From the NCBI RefSeq assembly GCF_000949255.1, contig NZ_JXUW01000020.1, positions 1-53,790 on the forward strand: 53,790 nucleotides of DNA, read 5' to 3'. Of the stretch, positions 15,374-23,800 are shown piece after piece. A program made the translations under genes and the position numbers. Every line of letters begins with the position of its first letter. Position 1 is the first letter of the stretch. The notes under the pieces were generated by a model. It was not told the origin of the DNA. It worked only from the letters and a program-made list of their open reading frames with translations, and ran no database searches. The DNA is from Ferrimicrobium acidiphilum DSM 19497 (GTDB lineage: Bacteria; Actinomycetota; Acidimicrobiia; Acidimicrobiales; Acidimicrobiaceae).

Positions 15374-16749
15374 AGCCAATCTCCTTTAAGTTGCTCGCGC
15401 GCAAGATCGCACTGGTGGTCGCTTGGATAGTCGTCCTTTTTGGGATCGCTAGCGGACAACGGTGGTGCAAGCGTGAGTTCGGTACGGCTGGGTGGCTGCC
15501 CATATAGTGCAGGTGATGGGATATCGTCGCCAGAGAGCACTACGATTTCGTCATAGCGGATCCAACCGTTATGCCGGAACTCGTAGGCTCCACGGAGGAT
15601 GAGAGCCTCAGCAAGGAGCCTCTTGTGCGAGGTTGCGTTTAACGTTGGAGCCTCGATGCCAGCCTGCATGTCGTTGTGGTAGGCGGCCTCTCGGCGTGAG
15701 ATTTCGTCTTGGGTGAGGTTGGGTCGGATTATTACGGGGTCGGGGATCTCGGTTAGGCCGGCGATGCTGTCTGGACGATCGAATCCGCACAGCCTTATCG
15801 CATCGGGTGCATCTGTCTCGGCAAGGACGTAGGCACCACAGGCGAGAGCAGCAGTCGCAAGCACACACAGCTTCGATCGGGTTGTGAGGCGGTGGCTGGG
15901 GCGAGCGTTGATGAGCTTGTAATAGCCGTTTGTCATGTCATTGGCCTCAGCTCGCAGTCGTTCGCGCTGGGACTTCTCATCGCTACGGCCTTCATCGTCT
16001 TCGGGGATCTCCCTGTAGAGTTTGGCACGTTCACGATATATCGCGATCCACTCGTCGTATTGCGCTCTAAGCTCGGCAACGCTCACACCAGGATCGTCCT
16101 CAACGCAGAAGACGCTCTTTCTGGACGCCTGGCGCTCCCTCTTCTGCCTCATCTTTTCCTCTTCGGCTTTCTCCTTCGCGGCGAGCGCCTTGATCTCGGC
16201 GTTGTAGTCCTTGAGCTGTCCCGTGAAGGGACCCTTCGCCTCTTGGCTCTGAGTGGTGGCAGGCTGGGGCGCGGGGGTGACCTCGGGCATCGTGAGTGAT
16301 GGCTGAGGAACGGGTGCGGCGTTGACACTGGTTGACTGGTCGGTGTATGAGACCCGTTGCGGAAGTGGGTCCCCCATGGAGATGATCCTTCGACTGGCAA
16401 CAAGTTCATACTCCGTGATCAGCATGTTGAGGGTAGGGATTGCGCCGTCATTAGCAGGTTGAGGAGGAACGCTATCTAGAATCGCCAACCAGCTAGCACC
16501 CTGTTCACGAAGGTTTGTGACTTTGACGTTGTTCGTGAGTGCCCACTGAGCGGCAGCGATGTACGGGGGAGAGTTGCGTCGCTTGAATTCACGTTGATAG
16601 ACAGCAGTGAGCGTTCTTGTGCTTATCTTTAACCCAGCACTCTGGAGCTGGTTGCATATCTCTGCCCAAGTAACACCCCGAGAACGCCACTCTGTGATCT
16701 CGATGAAACGGGCTCGGATGAGTTGGATCGGTGTGGGTTTAATTGGCAT
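15370..16749 (-). CDS. plasmid-type protein with TraK-like N-terminus and one membrane helix
   Basis: The product is 459 residues from ATG 16749, which overlaps the upstream stop by 11 nt and has GGAGAG before it. Residues 1-110 (IQLIRARFIEITEWRSRGVTWAEICNQLQSAG) look like a DNA-binding helix-turn-helix region of the TraK/mobilisation type and are paralogous to the N-terminus of the preceding gene. A Pro/Gln-rich linker and a charged coiled coil (KALAAKEKAEEEKMRQKRERQ) follow. Near residue 300 is one hydrophobic segment (KLCVLATAALACGAYVLA). The C-terminal ~150 residues are unrecognised. The mixture of a DNA-binding-like head and a membrane segment would suit a relaxosome or coupling role; this is inferred. 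Confidence 0.55.
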   Translation of the reverse strand: MPIKPTPIQLIRARFIEITEWRSRGVTWAEICNQLQSAGLKISTRTLTAVYQREFKRRNSPPYIAAAQWALTNNVKVTNLREQGASWLAILDSVPPQPANDGAIPTLNMLITEYELVASRRIISMGDPLPQRVSYTDQSTSVNAAPVPQPSLTMPEVTPAPQPATTQSQEAKGPFTGQLKDYNAEIKALAAKEKAEEEKMRQKRERQASRKSVFCVEDDPGVSVAELRAQYDEWIAIYRERAKLYREIPEDDEGRSDEKSQRERLRAEANDMTNGYYKLINARPSHRLTTRSKLCVLATAALACGAYVLAETDAPDAIRLCGFDRPDSIAGLTEIPDPVIIRPNLTQDEISRREAAYHNDMQAGIEAPTLNATSHKRLLAEALILRGAYEFRHNGWIRYDEIVVLSGDDIPSPALYGQPPSRTELTLAPPLSASDPKKDDYPSDHQCDLAREQLKGDWL

Positions 16750-17401
16750 TGTTCTCTCCAACTTGCGGATGAGTCGCTGGCGATGTTGCGTCACTAGCGT
16801 GGGAGATTACTTCCCAAATGGGAGAACCTGACCGTTTATGGGTGGGTGCATCTGCGTGCTTCCCAACTCGAATGTACCCGCGATCGACTAACGCATGGAG
16901 CGTTGCTTGCGTTGTGTTACTAGTGCTGAAGCGTCTCCGGTTAGAGAGCATCGCATCGCGAGTTGTAAACGTCTTTAATCCCTTGCGATTAATCCACTTC
17001 AGAATCAACTCTTGATCGCGCTTAGTCGAGGTGGAGTTTGCTGGGGCAATGACTGCAGTGTATTCCGCAACGAGTACATCAAGTTCAGGGATGCTGCCCT
17101 GTTTTATCGCCACCGGAGGCAGTAGTCCCGCGATAGTTGCCCATCCATACCCGCGATTGCGTAGATCGGCTATTGCGCGTTCGTTGTCAATCGCCCAGCG
17201 CACAGCGGCGATACGACTAGGGGATGAGCGGAGGCGGAGTTCGTCATTGTAAGTGGAGACAACCAAGCTGGTGTTCGCAGACGTGCCATCGCGCGTGAGT
17301 TGACTAGCGATTTCTTTCCACGTCAATCCCCGAGAACGTCACTCGATCATCTCGTCGAGGTGGGATCGGATGAACTGGGTGGGGGATTCTGGATTCTTCA
17401 T
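16739..17401 (-). pseudogene. TraK-like DNA-binding protein with in-frame TGA
   Basis: From ATG 17401 the frame reads MKNPESPTQFIRSHLDEMIE, then TGA at 17339-17341, then RSRGLTWKEIASQLTRDG and on to 16739. The downstream paralog has TrpArgSerArgGly at the same place, so TGA replaces TGG. The remainder could start at TTG 17326, giving 195 residues but losing the first helix. The C-terminal 80 residues carry a winged-helix-like segment (TRDAMLSNRRRFSTSNTTQATLHALVDRGYIRVG). This is the first gene of the operon running to 15053. It is either a young pseudogene or is read through. Confidence 0.6.
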
Positions 17402-17460
17402 TGTTCAAACTCCTTTTGCTCTCTACTTATATAGATAGGCCGATTGTTCTCACTTTTTCC

Positions 17461-17503
17461 ACAGTCACCCCGTATTTGCCCTAAAAGGTAACAGTCACCC
17501 CGT
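17461..17503. promoter_or_regulatory. two direct repeats, possible operator
   Basis: The 13-mer ACAGTCACCCCGT occurs at 17461 and 17491, a spacing of 30 bp or about three helical turns. It lies between the operon on the minus strand (start 17401) and the plus-strand gene at 17680. The arrangement suits binding of a regulator to one face of the DNA, perhaps the TraK-like protein encoded next to it. Confidence 0.4.
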
Positions 17504-17679
17504 TTCACCTGGGTATATGCAAGGGTTTTCACTCCCAGTTCCTTCGCTTGTTGAAGCGATCCCGAACGAGTTGCGCCTGTCGAGGCTCCGCGTTTTGTGC
17601 TGGTGCGGGAGTAAATCGAGTGCATATATTTCCTGTAGCCCTGGTGAGCAGGGGGAATGAGAAAGAGAAGGAGATTCAG

Positions 17680-18027
17680 ATGCTGGAGCATTACGGATGG
17701 TATGAGTTTTCCGAGAGCATGAAGGACGGACTGTTCTTCAATGGGCCCGCCAACGATCACGACCGCTTGCGGTTCAGGGCGTTGGGCGAGGATGACCGGG
17801 CAGAAGCGAATTCGCGAGCGATGAGCATATGGGACGAAGGTGGACTTACCGTGGCAGGAGTCTGGAGAACCGCGCTGAACGAGGTCTTCGCAGCCAAGGG
17901 TGTTGTGATGAAGCTCCGGAGGCGGCCACGTGGGCTCTGCGATCCGCTTTTGGTGCCCTCACCTGCGGCTACGCAAGTCTGTGAGACGTGTGGGCAACCC
18001 GTAGCGAATAGCCACGCGACAGTTTAG
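17680..18027 (+). CDS. small protein with C-terminal zinc-finger-like CxxC
   Basis: The product is 115 residues. ATG 17680 has a clear AAGGAG eight bases upstream; the longer frame to 17548 has none. It reads MLEHYGWYEFSESMKDGLFFNG, an acidic middle, then a basic patch (VVMKLRRRPRG) and CETCGQP near the end, a single CxxC that could bind zinc in a dimer. I do not recognise the family. It is divergent from the TraK-like operon and may share its control region. A strong hairpin follows it. Confidence 0.55.
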   Translation: MLEHYGWYEFSESMKDGLFFNGPANDHDRLRFRALGEDDRAEANSRAMSIWDEGGLTVAGVWRTALNEVFAAKGVVMKLRRRPRGLCDPLLVPSPAATQVCETCGQPVANSHATV

Positions 18028-18035
18028 AACAGCCC

Positions 18036-18072
18036 GCGCACCTGGTCATCGGCCGTCGATGATCAGGTGCGC
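18036..18072. terminator. strong hairpin after the zinc-finger gene
   Basis: GCGCACCTGGTCATC and GATGATCAGGTGCGC pair over 15 bases with one mismatch around a 7-nt loop, starting 9 nt after the stop. There is no T run, so it is either a weak intrinsic terminator, an mRNA 3'-end stabiliser, or the binding site of a dimeric protein. Confidence 0.5.
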
Positions 18073-18108
18073 CCTTGGGCTATGAGAGGAGGAATCACAA
18101 GCAAGAGA

Positions 18109-18190
18109 CTGCCCCACGCGAGTGGGGGTGAGCCCGAGGAGTTTTTCTGGGTTGACGAGCGAGATGAGATGCCCCACGCGAGTGGGGGTT
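18109..18190 (+). CRISPR. CRISPR mini-array remnant (two repeats, one spacer)
   Basis: The core GCCCCACGCGAGTGGGGGT occurs at 18111 and 18171, a 60-bp period, as for type I-E-like arrays with ~28-nt repeats and ~32-nt spacers. The first repeat continues GAGCCCG; the second has lost its 3' end (TTGCTGG instead). The stem is CCCCAC-GCGA-GTGGGG. The one spacer begins AGGAGTTTTTCTGGG. No cas gene lies in the window, and a third, solitary repeat core lies at 10709. Confidence 0.65.
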
Positions 18191-18363
18191 GCTGGCGACA
18201 ACACTCGTGCAGAAAGCCTGGTGAACGCACGCCTTTGACGGCGAATTCTAAGACGCGACCAGTTTTTGCGAACTACTGCTTGCCTGGTACCGTAGCGAAC
18301 GCTCACGATGACGACTCAGACAATAGATTCGTGTCAAATAGACGTACCCCCTGTCGTCATACG

Positions 18364-19404
18364 ATGGATATGCAGATGGCCGAACGCCTTCAAGAAGCAC
18401 TGGCCGACCCCTTCGACATAGCAGGCCACCAGTTGTTCATCTCTGCCAGCATCGGTGTTGCCACCACCCCTGCAACTGACCCGGATACCTTCTTGCGAGA
18501 CGCGGATACGGCGATGTATCAAGCTAAGAAGTCTGGGAGAAACCGGTGCACTGCCTTCCACCCGGGCCTGCACGAGCAGACCAGCCGGCATCTGCGCCGA
18601 GCCTCTGAGTTGCACGGGGCACTTGAGCGAAATGAACTGCGCGTGTTCTACCAGCCACTTCTTTCGCTTGCTAGCGGCGAAGTCATCGCCTTCGAGGCGC
18701 TGCTTCGCTGGGAGCACCCTATCGAGGGAATGCTCTTCCCTGAGGAGTTCATCACTGTGGCCGAAGATGCTGGTCTCATGCCGGCCATAGGGGCTTGGGT
18801 ACTCCTTGAGGCGTGCTCTCAGACGGCCAGATGGACCCAAGATTACAGTGGGCTATCGATCAGCGTTAACGTATCCCCACACCAGATCACCGAAGAGCTG
18901 ATCGTCCATGTCCAGTCCGCGCTGGCGGCCTCTGATCTGTCACCCAGTCAGCTCGTACTCGAGGTGACTGAGAGCGCAGTGGTCGCCATTGCCAACGTCT
19001 CGGTGCTCGAGCGACTGCGCGAGATCGGTATCCGAATTTCGGTGGACGACTTCGGCACCGGCTTCTCCTCCCTGGCACAGCTCCAGGAACTCCCAGTCGA
19101 CGAATTGAAGATCGATCGTGCCTTCGTACAACGCCTAGCAGGTACCGAAGCAGACGCTGCCATCGTGACAAGCATCATCGAACTTGCCCACACCATCGGT
19201 CTCAATGCAGTTGCCGAAGGAGTGGAGACTACTGCTCAGGCGGCTGCCGTGCGTTCCCTCGGCTGTGACAGTGGCCAGGGTTACCTCTGGAGTCGACCGG
19301 TAGGCTTTAAGTCGGTTCCCGCTCTCCTACAGCGCCTCAAGAATCCGGAACCGTCTGATCCCAGGCACCCAAGTCTTGGGACGCCGGGCGCGACTCCGTT
19401 ATAA
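18364..19404 (+). CDS. c-di-GMP phosphodiesterase, EAL domain with truncated GGDEF
   Basis: The sequence first resembles a protein at MAERLQEALADPFDIAGHQLFISASIGVA, the last third of a GGDEF domain, beyond the GG(D/E)EF active site. ADTAMYQAKKSGRN closes that domain. A complete EAL domain follows with all expected catalytic positions: EALLRWEHP, SVNVS, LEVTES, VDDFGTGFSSL, LKIDRAFV, AEGVET and GQGYLWSRP. It should therefore hydrolyse c-di-GMP if expressed. The sensory part and cyclase core are gone, and the upstream DNA holds the CRISPR remnant, so a rearrangement joined the two. ATG 18364 is the first plausible start, without a good ribosome-binding site. Confidence 0.8.
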   Translation: MDMQMAERLQEALADPFDIAGHQLFISASIGVATTPATDPDTFLRDADTAMYQAKKSGRNRCTAFHPGLHEQTSRHLRRASELHGALERNELRVFYQPLLSLASGEVIAFEALLRWEHPIEGMLFPEEFITVAEDAGLMPAIGAWVLLEACSQTARWTQDYSGLSISVNVSPHQITEELIVHVQSALAASDLSPSQLVLEVTESAVVAIANVSVLERLREIGIRISVDDFGTGFSSLAQLQELPVDELKIDRAFVQRLAGTEADAAIVTSIIELAHTIGLNAVAEGVETTAQAAAVRSLGCDSGQGYLWSRPVGFKSVPALLQRLKNPEPSDPRHPSLGTPGATPL

Positions 19405-20086
19405 CTGACTAAGCGCTCATTTGAACGTTGGGTTGGGAGGCTTTGGCTACTATCAACGGCTGAGCTAGGTATGCTTCCGGAGCTTTCCGCCCGTCGGTCG
19501 TAGGGAGAAATTAGCTTTGCGGTACTCGCGCAACAGCGCTATGGCCAAAGATCGCCCGAGGACAGGTTCCCTGTAACCCCAATGGCGCAGGACGGCCTAA
19601 CTAGCGTGTCTCAGGCCCGTTCGAGGCCAAAACTGAGCGCCGCGCTAGCCATGAGTCCGGAATGTTTACGACCATGTCCTCATGGACTAGCTGCCTAACC
19701 CTGGATCCATGTGCGTCCAGAAGCCCGGACGTATGTCGCAGCAAACAAGGAGGTCGATGGCATAGACCGAGCTATAAGCTCGCGATAGCTAGCCAATGAG
19801 AGTCCGGTCCAAGGAGATGGAATTGCTCACCAAATCGGACACTGAACCCCACTTACCTATGCCGCTTGTAGCGGATCGGTTTATTAGGGCGCCAATCGGC
19901 GACAGATACTAGATGCTCGAGTGTCGATGAGCCTTCTCTTTCCTAGTTTTCTGATCTTCCGTTTGAGTTTGGAATGAATCCCCTTGTGGTCTCTTTGGGA
20001 GCGTCACACTTTAATTCGTGACATTTCCGTCAATCAACTCTGGGAGTCATTGGAGCAATATGGCCTCTGAAATGGGCAAATGTTGC
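19405..20086. other. long non-coding stretch
   Basis: About 680 bp without a recognisable gene on either strand. I looked for transposase motifs, tRNAs and hairpins and saw none that stand out. It may be decayed sequence between the EAL fragment and the tRNA-half at 20087. Confidence 0.4.
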
Positions 20087-20127
20087 TGGCGGGCCAGGGC
20101 TCGAACCTGGAACCTCCTGATCCAAAG
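20087..20127 (-). tRNA. 3' half of a tRNA-Gln (UUG), probable att remnant
   Basis: Read on the minus strand, this is CTTTGGATCAGGAGG, then a full T arm (CCAGGTTCGAGCCCTGG) and the 3' acceptor strand ending CCCGCCA. The anticodon loop would be CU-UUG-GA. The D arm and 5' acceptor strand are missing: immediately upstream the sequence turns into the dispersed repeat that begins AGTTGGCTCT. A break in the anticodon loop is typical for integrase attachment sites, so this is probably a leftover att site and not a working tRNA. Confidence 0.6.
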
Positions 20128-20440
20128 TTGGCTCTTGAGCTCTCAAATAACGGTCATGAGTTTGCATCAGCGCAGTTCAGAGTCGGTATTGTGTTCAGCA
20201 GTTGTCGAGAACATTCATGGTTGTTCAGAATTCCGTGACATTTTCTGTGACACGAATTGGTAGCCAAGTCGATCGCAGCAAGGCTCTCAACTACATCCGG
20301 ACTGGACAACACCTGTTGCTCCCCAGCGCCAAGATGGCCCGGCATATGTTTAGCATCCACCATAACTGGTCGCTTCTGAAATCGGATCGGTTTTCACTTC
20401 CCGTGTCTATTATGGTTGGTCCTCTCGCATGAGAGGTGGA
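20125..20440. repeat. dispersed ~320-bp repeat, copy 2
   Basis: Matches 3345-3664 (see there). Here the repeat begins directly at the tRNA-half, so the repeat end and the recombination point coincide. Confidence 0.7.
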
Positions 20441-20463
20441 TCACATAGGGTTCGCCACTCCAG

Positions 20464-20575
20464 AGGTGGACGGCCCCTTGAGCCCGGTCCACTTCGTACA
20501 CGGTTTCTGAAACGTTCCGGTCGGGGTTTATGTGGCGTTGAAACTATAAAGGTTACTGAAGACCGCTTCCAAGGT
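20464..20575 (+). mobile_element. IS1634-type left-end fragment
   Basis: About 110 bp, beginning GGACGGCCCCTTGAGCCCGG, are nearly identical to 6972-7075 and contain the last codons of the transposase (AVFSNLYSFNAT on the minus strand). The element breaks off at about 20575, where the lipoprotein gene tail begins. Confidence 0.75.
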
Positions 20576-21212
20576 ACCAGATGAGCCATTGGCCGTTTCT
20601 ATCTATAGCCAACTCTGTAGTAGTAATTACTGGGTCACAAGCGTTCACAGCGGTATTCGGGCTGCAAAACACAATTCTCCAACTTGCGCGCATTACCGAA
20701 GATCCGCAGGCAGAACTCACTGAGTTCGCAAGTGAACCGTCGCTAGCGAGTGGTTCCGTGGATACATCGGCCAAGGTGTACGATCCGCTGACCGTACTGC
20801 CAAAGTTTTGTCCAAATAGCTGCGCAAATCCGTTACTTGGCATATCAAGTAACGCTCTATCAAAGTAGCGTACGAAGCTTGAGTTCTTAGCAGATAGATC
20901 AGCGTTGATGGAGTTCTCCAACGCAACCGCCTCATTGGATGTCAAAGTGGCAGATCGATCGACATTCAAGGTTGAAGGACAGCCGGCCCCCGAATTTACT
21001 CCAGCTGTCTTGGCGGGTACGAAGTTTGGATATGTAGTATTGACAGGAAGATTAGCGATCGCAGTCACGATGGCTTGTTCCTTGATTGACAACGCCGTCC
21101 TGGGAGTGCGAGCCTTGGTGGAGGTGGTCGCCTTTTGTGTATTGTTTGGCCTGCTCGCTGCTTGGCCACAAGCGGCGAGCGTCACAGCCGAGCGGACCAG
21201 CACCTGACCCAA
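20553..21212 (-). pseudogene. lipoprotein gene truncated at both ends
   Basis: The frame reads GQVLVRSAVTLAACGQAASRPNN, where LAAC is a lipobox, but the usual charged and hydrophobic start is cut off by a dispersed repeat at about 21206. The body (about 190 residues) is Ser/Thr/Asn-rich, with cysteines in GAGCPSTLN, SSACGSS, VFCSPN and VNACDPV and no known domain. The last residues (SGLQ) are encoded by the IS1634 fragment, so the C-terminus is chimeric. A TTG at 21212 is the only start offered, which supports a non-functional remnant. Confidence 0.55.
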
Positions 21213-21350
21213 ACATAATGATGCATATCCATCAGGGTCTTTGCCTTCCAGAACCCACCAAAAAGTGACGCAGCGTCACACTGTTGACTCTCCTTTGCCC
21301 CCCTTGATCTTGAGCGACGAATTCATCTTCGGTGTAACTCACTTTGGTCT
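21206..21350 (-). repeat. dispersed ~145-bp repeat with terminator-like palindrome, copy 1
   Basis: This matches 39001-39145. On the minus strand it holds the last codons of a small gene (LDQDVDQSELHRR), AAAGGAGAGTCAACA, then the palindrome GTGACGC-T-GCGTCAC followed by TTTTT (an intrinsic-terminator shape), then about 60 bp ending ATTATGTTTGGGTCA. Both copies end next to a gene whose N-terminus is missing. Confidence 0.7.
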
Positions 21351-21816
21351 ACGTCTTGGTCTAGAGATGCGAGAATCAGATCAACGACACGGCGCCAAGG
21401 GCCAAGAGGCAGCATCGATTATGGGAACTTTATTGAGGCCACCGATCCAGCTTGAGGGTGAGAGAGTCGAATAGATAGGACTGTCGTGCTGGGATTGAGT
21501 GTGCTCTTTAGACTCGAACGACCAAGAGAGGCGCGGGTAAAGTTTGGGGTCGGGATACCGCGGTTTCCAATCTCGGAGTTGATATGGCGCGGGGAGTCGG
21601 CCTGAACACACACACACTGGGCTTCAAAGGCTCTGTTGCCTTCACATCGGCGGCTATAGTCCTGGTTCGATCGCGAGCATCTCCAAGTAACCGTGCTGTC
21701 CGCCAGGCACATGGGGGCGGTCCCAGACGGCAGGCCATGTTGTTGGGCAATCGTCGCTCATAGAGGCCATCGTTGCGATGGTTTGCTCAGTTAAAATGGG
21801 AGTTAAGGGGGGTATA
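21351..21816. other. mostly non-coding stretch
   Basis: The minus strand from about 21436 encodes MLPLGPWRRVVDLILASLDQ, a short relic of the gene whose longer version lies at 39112-39365. Otherwise I see no gene; several GT-rich overlapping frames lack starts. Confidence 0.4.
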
Positions 21817-22776
21817 ATGGAAGAGATAACTAGTGCCGCCGTCACGCACGTTCCGAGGATGAGCAGGCCCTCGAGAGCCCTGGTCGCCGGAGTTGCGCTC
21901 GGCGCAGCCGCGCTGGGCTTGGCCGCATGTGGGCCAGCTGGCGCCGGGGTCGCCTATGTCACCAGCCCGGCGGTCTCGGCGCCATCCCCGTCAGCGAGTG
22001 CAGTGGCCGGCGGCCGCTACACCTCGATCGTGGCGATGAGCGGACTGCAAGTCTCACCCCCGACCGCTTCGGCCACCTCGGAACATCTCGGGCTCACCTG
22101 GGCCCAGGCGGCAACGGTGTTCGCGGCGACCTCCGCGGTCCAAGGGTCCCACGCGCAGGCGATCCTCGGCTACGGGCTCGTGACCCTCAGCGGCTCGACG
22201 CTTCCGAGTGGGACGTCGCCTCTTGATCGCCGCGGCGCCTGGGTGGGGATCACCTGGGGTGGGACCACCAGCTGCCCCGCCGCGACCGTCCCACCAAGAG
22301 GTTCCTCGTCGAGCAGGGCTTCCTACCGCCAGATCTTCACTGCGGTGGTGATCTACGGCCAAGGCGGTGACGGTACGATCGTCTACACCAGTCGGGGGAC
22401 CCCATCGTGTGGCGGCCCGCAAACCGGACCAACCGTCACAGCAGCCCGGGAAGTGCTGTCAGTACCGTGGAAGCAGACGACACCGCTGCACAACGGGTCG
22501 GTTCGCGTAACCTACCGGGCGCCGAGCTGCGCCACGCTGTTCTCAACCGCAAGCAGCGGCAACATGGGTGTGGGCAAGTACACCCTCACTGTGGAAGTCA
22601 CCGTCCCCTTCGACCACGCCAGCTGCCCGACCACTACGCACACGACCAACATCAGGCTGTTTCCATCCCCAGCTCCACCTAGCGCCCCGGCTGTCCCGTC
22701 ACATCCAACCCTTGGTCACGGCCCGACCGGCCCGGTTAGCGTCCTCCAGACGGGTCGCATAGCCGGAGGCCCCTAG
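21817..22776 (+). CDS. GC-rich exported lipoprotein
   Basis: ATG 21817 has AAGGGGGG just upstream. The 319-residue product starts MEEITSAAVTHVPRMSRPSR, then a lipoprotein signal ALVAGVALGAAALGLAAC with lipobox LAAC. The rest is Pro/Ser/Thr-rich and contains WVGITWGGTTSCPAATV, YRQIFTAVVIYGQGGDG, PSCATLFSTASSG and NMGVGKYTLTVEVTVPFDHASC, which suggests a beta-rich extracellular domain like DUF4232. Third-position GC is clearly higher than in neighbours, so the 21.8-23.1 kb segment probably has a separate origin. A broken gene of similar composition follows. Confidence 0.65.
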   Translation: MEEITSAAVTHVPRMSRPSRALVAGVALGAAALGLAACGPAGAGVAYVTSPAVSAPSPSASAVAGGRYTSIVAMSGLQVSPPTASATSEHLGLTWAQAATVFAATSAVQGSHAQAILGYGLVTLSGSTLPSGTSPLDRRGAWVGITWGGTTSCPAATVPPRGSSSSRASYRQIFTAVVIYGQGGDGTIVYTSRGTPSCGGPQTGPTVTAAREVLSVPWKQTTPLHNGSVRVTYRAPSCATLFSTASSGNMGVGKYTLTVEVTVPFDHASCPTTTHTTNIRLFPSPAPPSAPAVPSHPTLGHGPTGPVSVLQTGRIAGGP

Positions 22777-22813
22777 GGTTCCGGGGCACGGGGCGCTCCA
22801 AAACGCAGCGCCG

Positions 22814-23110
22814 GTGTTGGCTGGCATCCTTGGCGTCGTCGTTGAGATCGTCGGTTGTCCAACGTCCGGCTCCCGACATGCCGGGCCTGCAACGGTCACC
22901 ATCCGCCGTTCTGGGCATACGCCCGTCATAGGGGAACACCGCAGTAGACGGCGCCTTCAGCGTCAATCTCCCCGCCGGCATCTACGAGGTCACCTCGTGT
23001 AGCCCGCGTTACCAGGGCGGCGCTGCGGTCTGTGACCCGGCTGTCGGAAGCACCATCGGGGTCCAGCCCGGTCGGACCACCGACATCCAGATCGACTGCG
23101 AGGCCAGATG
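22814..23110 (+). pseudogene. exported carboxypeptidase-regulatory-like protein, frameshifted
   Basis: The first frame reads AGILGVVVEIVGCPTSGSRHAGPATVTIRRSG. After about 22930 the protein-like sequence moves to another frame: NTAVDGAFSVNLPAGIYEVTSCSPRYQGG, then CDPAVGSTIGVQPGRTTDIQIDCEA. Together this is the beta-sandwich domain of the carboxypeptidase regulatory type, common in exported actinobacterial proteins. It breaks off at about 23110, where REP-like repeats begin. It shares its high GC content with the preceding lipoprotein gene. Confidence 0.6.
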
Positions 23111-23123
23111 CCACCGGGAAAGA

Positions 23124-23190
23124 GGATCTTCGGAAATAAGCGGTATTCCGGTACCAAGATCGACCAGGAATCGGCAAGTTGTTGAGCGTT
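23124..23190 (+). repeat. REP-like palindromic repeat, copy 1
   Basis: Core GGATCTTCGGAAATAAGCGG, continuing to ACCAAGATCGACCAGGAATCG. The outer GATCTT pairs with AAGATC, and CGGAA with TTCCG inside it. It matches in reverse orientation at 44931-44996 (after the cysteine synthase gene) and at 51585-51645. Confidence 0.65.
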
Positions 23191-23214
23191 CTGAGGTGTA
23201 TGGCCAAATTGAAG

Positions 23215-23243
23215 GATCTTCGGAAATAAGCGGTATTCCGGTT
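23215..23243 (+). repeat. REP-like repeat, partial copy
   Basis: The first 28 bp of the 23124 repeat recur here (GGATCTTCGGAAATAAGCGG followed by TATTCCGG), 91 bp downstream in the same orientation. Confidence 0.7.
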
Positions 23244-23349
23244 TGCGGCGTTGGGTATACAGGTGTTGGAGCGTCGTCTTGGGAGTACCTGGTCAGGGAT
23301 TTGATAGCTTGCGCAGCTGAATGCTTACAGCACGACCTGAGGGGCAAAA

Positions 23350-23800
23350 CCCGGACTGGTCATAGCACTGGTGCACGAGCCCGGAGAAAACCAACAAATG
23401 AGAGCGCCACCGGGTCCCCTCGTGAAGATGCCGATACGTCATACATGAGTTCCCTGATGCCAAAGTGGGGCGCTAGCATCCCTGAGATCTCCTGGTAGAC
23501 GAGATCCCGATACCGAGACCGGAGTACCCTTCGTGCCTCTTGCTGGTGGGTCTTTTTAGTTCGTCAAAGGCTGATTCGATCTCTCAACGTTTGGAGTGGA
23601 GTGCCGCTAGTTCATGAGCCGGTGCTATCTCGGGATCGGTGATGGTGCAAGATAGTCGGTAGAGGAGATCCGGGTCCTCCCCTTCGGTGATCTGGTACTG
23701 AATTACTCCGATAGAGAGATGATCGGTCAGTCATTCCCCTTCTGGCTGATCTCTCCACCCGGGTCTTGGCATAAGCACCACCCGAGACGCAGTGCAGCAC
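23350..23800 (-). pseudogene. IS4-family transposase, C-terminal remnant
   Basis: The frame reads LTDHLSIGVIQYQITEGEDPDLLYRL, DPEIAPAHELAALHSKR, a TGA at 23584-23586, then EIESAFDELK; intact relatives have Trp at this position (ER-W-EIE). A second TGA at 23731-23733 also sits where Trp is likely. After DELK the frame shifts to RVLRSRYRDLVYQEISGMLAPHFGIRELMYDVSA, the normal C-terminal region. The catalytic Glu lies in the EIESAFDELK motif. It represents the end of the same family whose N-terminal half is at 29237-29929. Confidence 0.75.

Noticed and set aside
17398-17760. Minus-strand 120-residue frame
   Set aside because: It overlaps the control region and the start of the plus-strand zinc-finger gene, has no ribosome-binding site and low-complexity content.
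18109-18190. A functional CRISPR-Cas system
   Set aside because: Only two repeats, the second degenerate, and no cas gene in the window.
18067-18363. Upstream extension of the EAL frame to 18067
   Set aside because: The extension reads through the CRISPR repeats (HASGG twice), so it is not coding; protein similarity starts after 18364.
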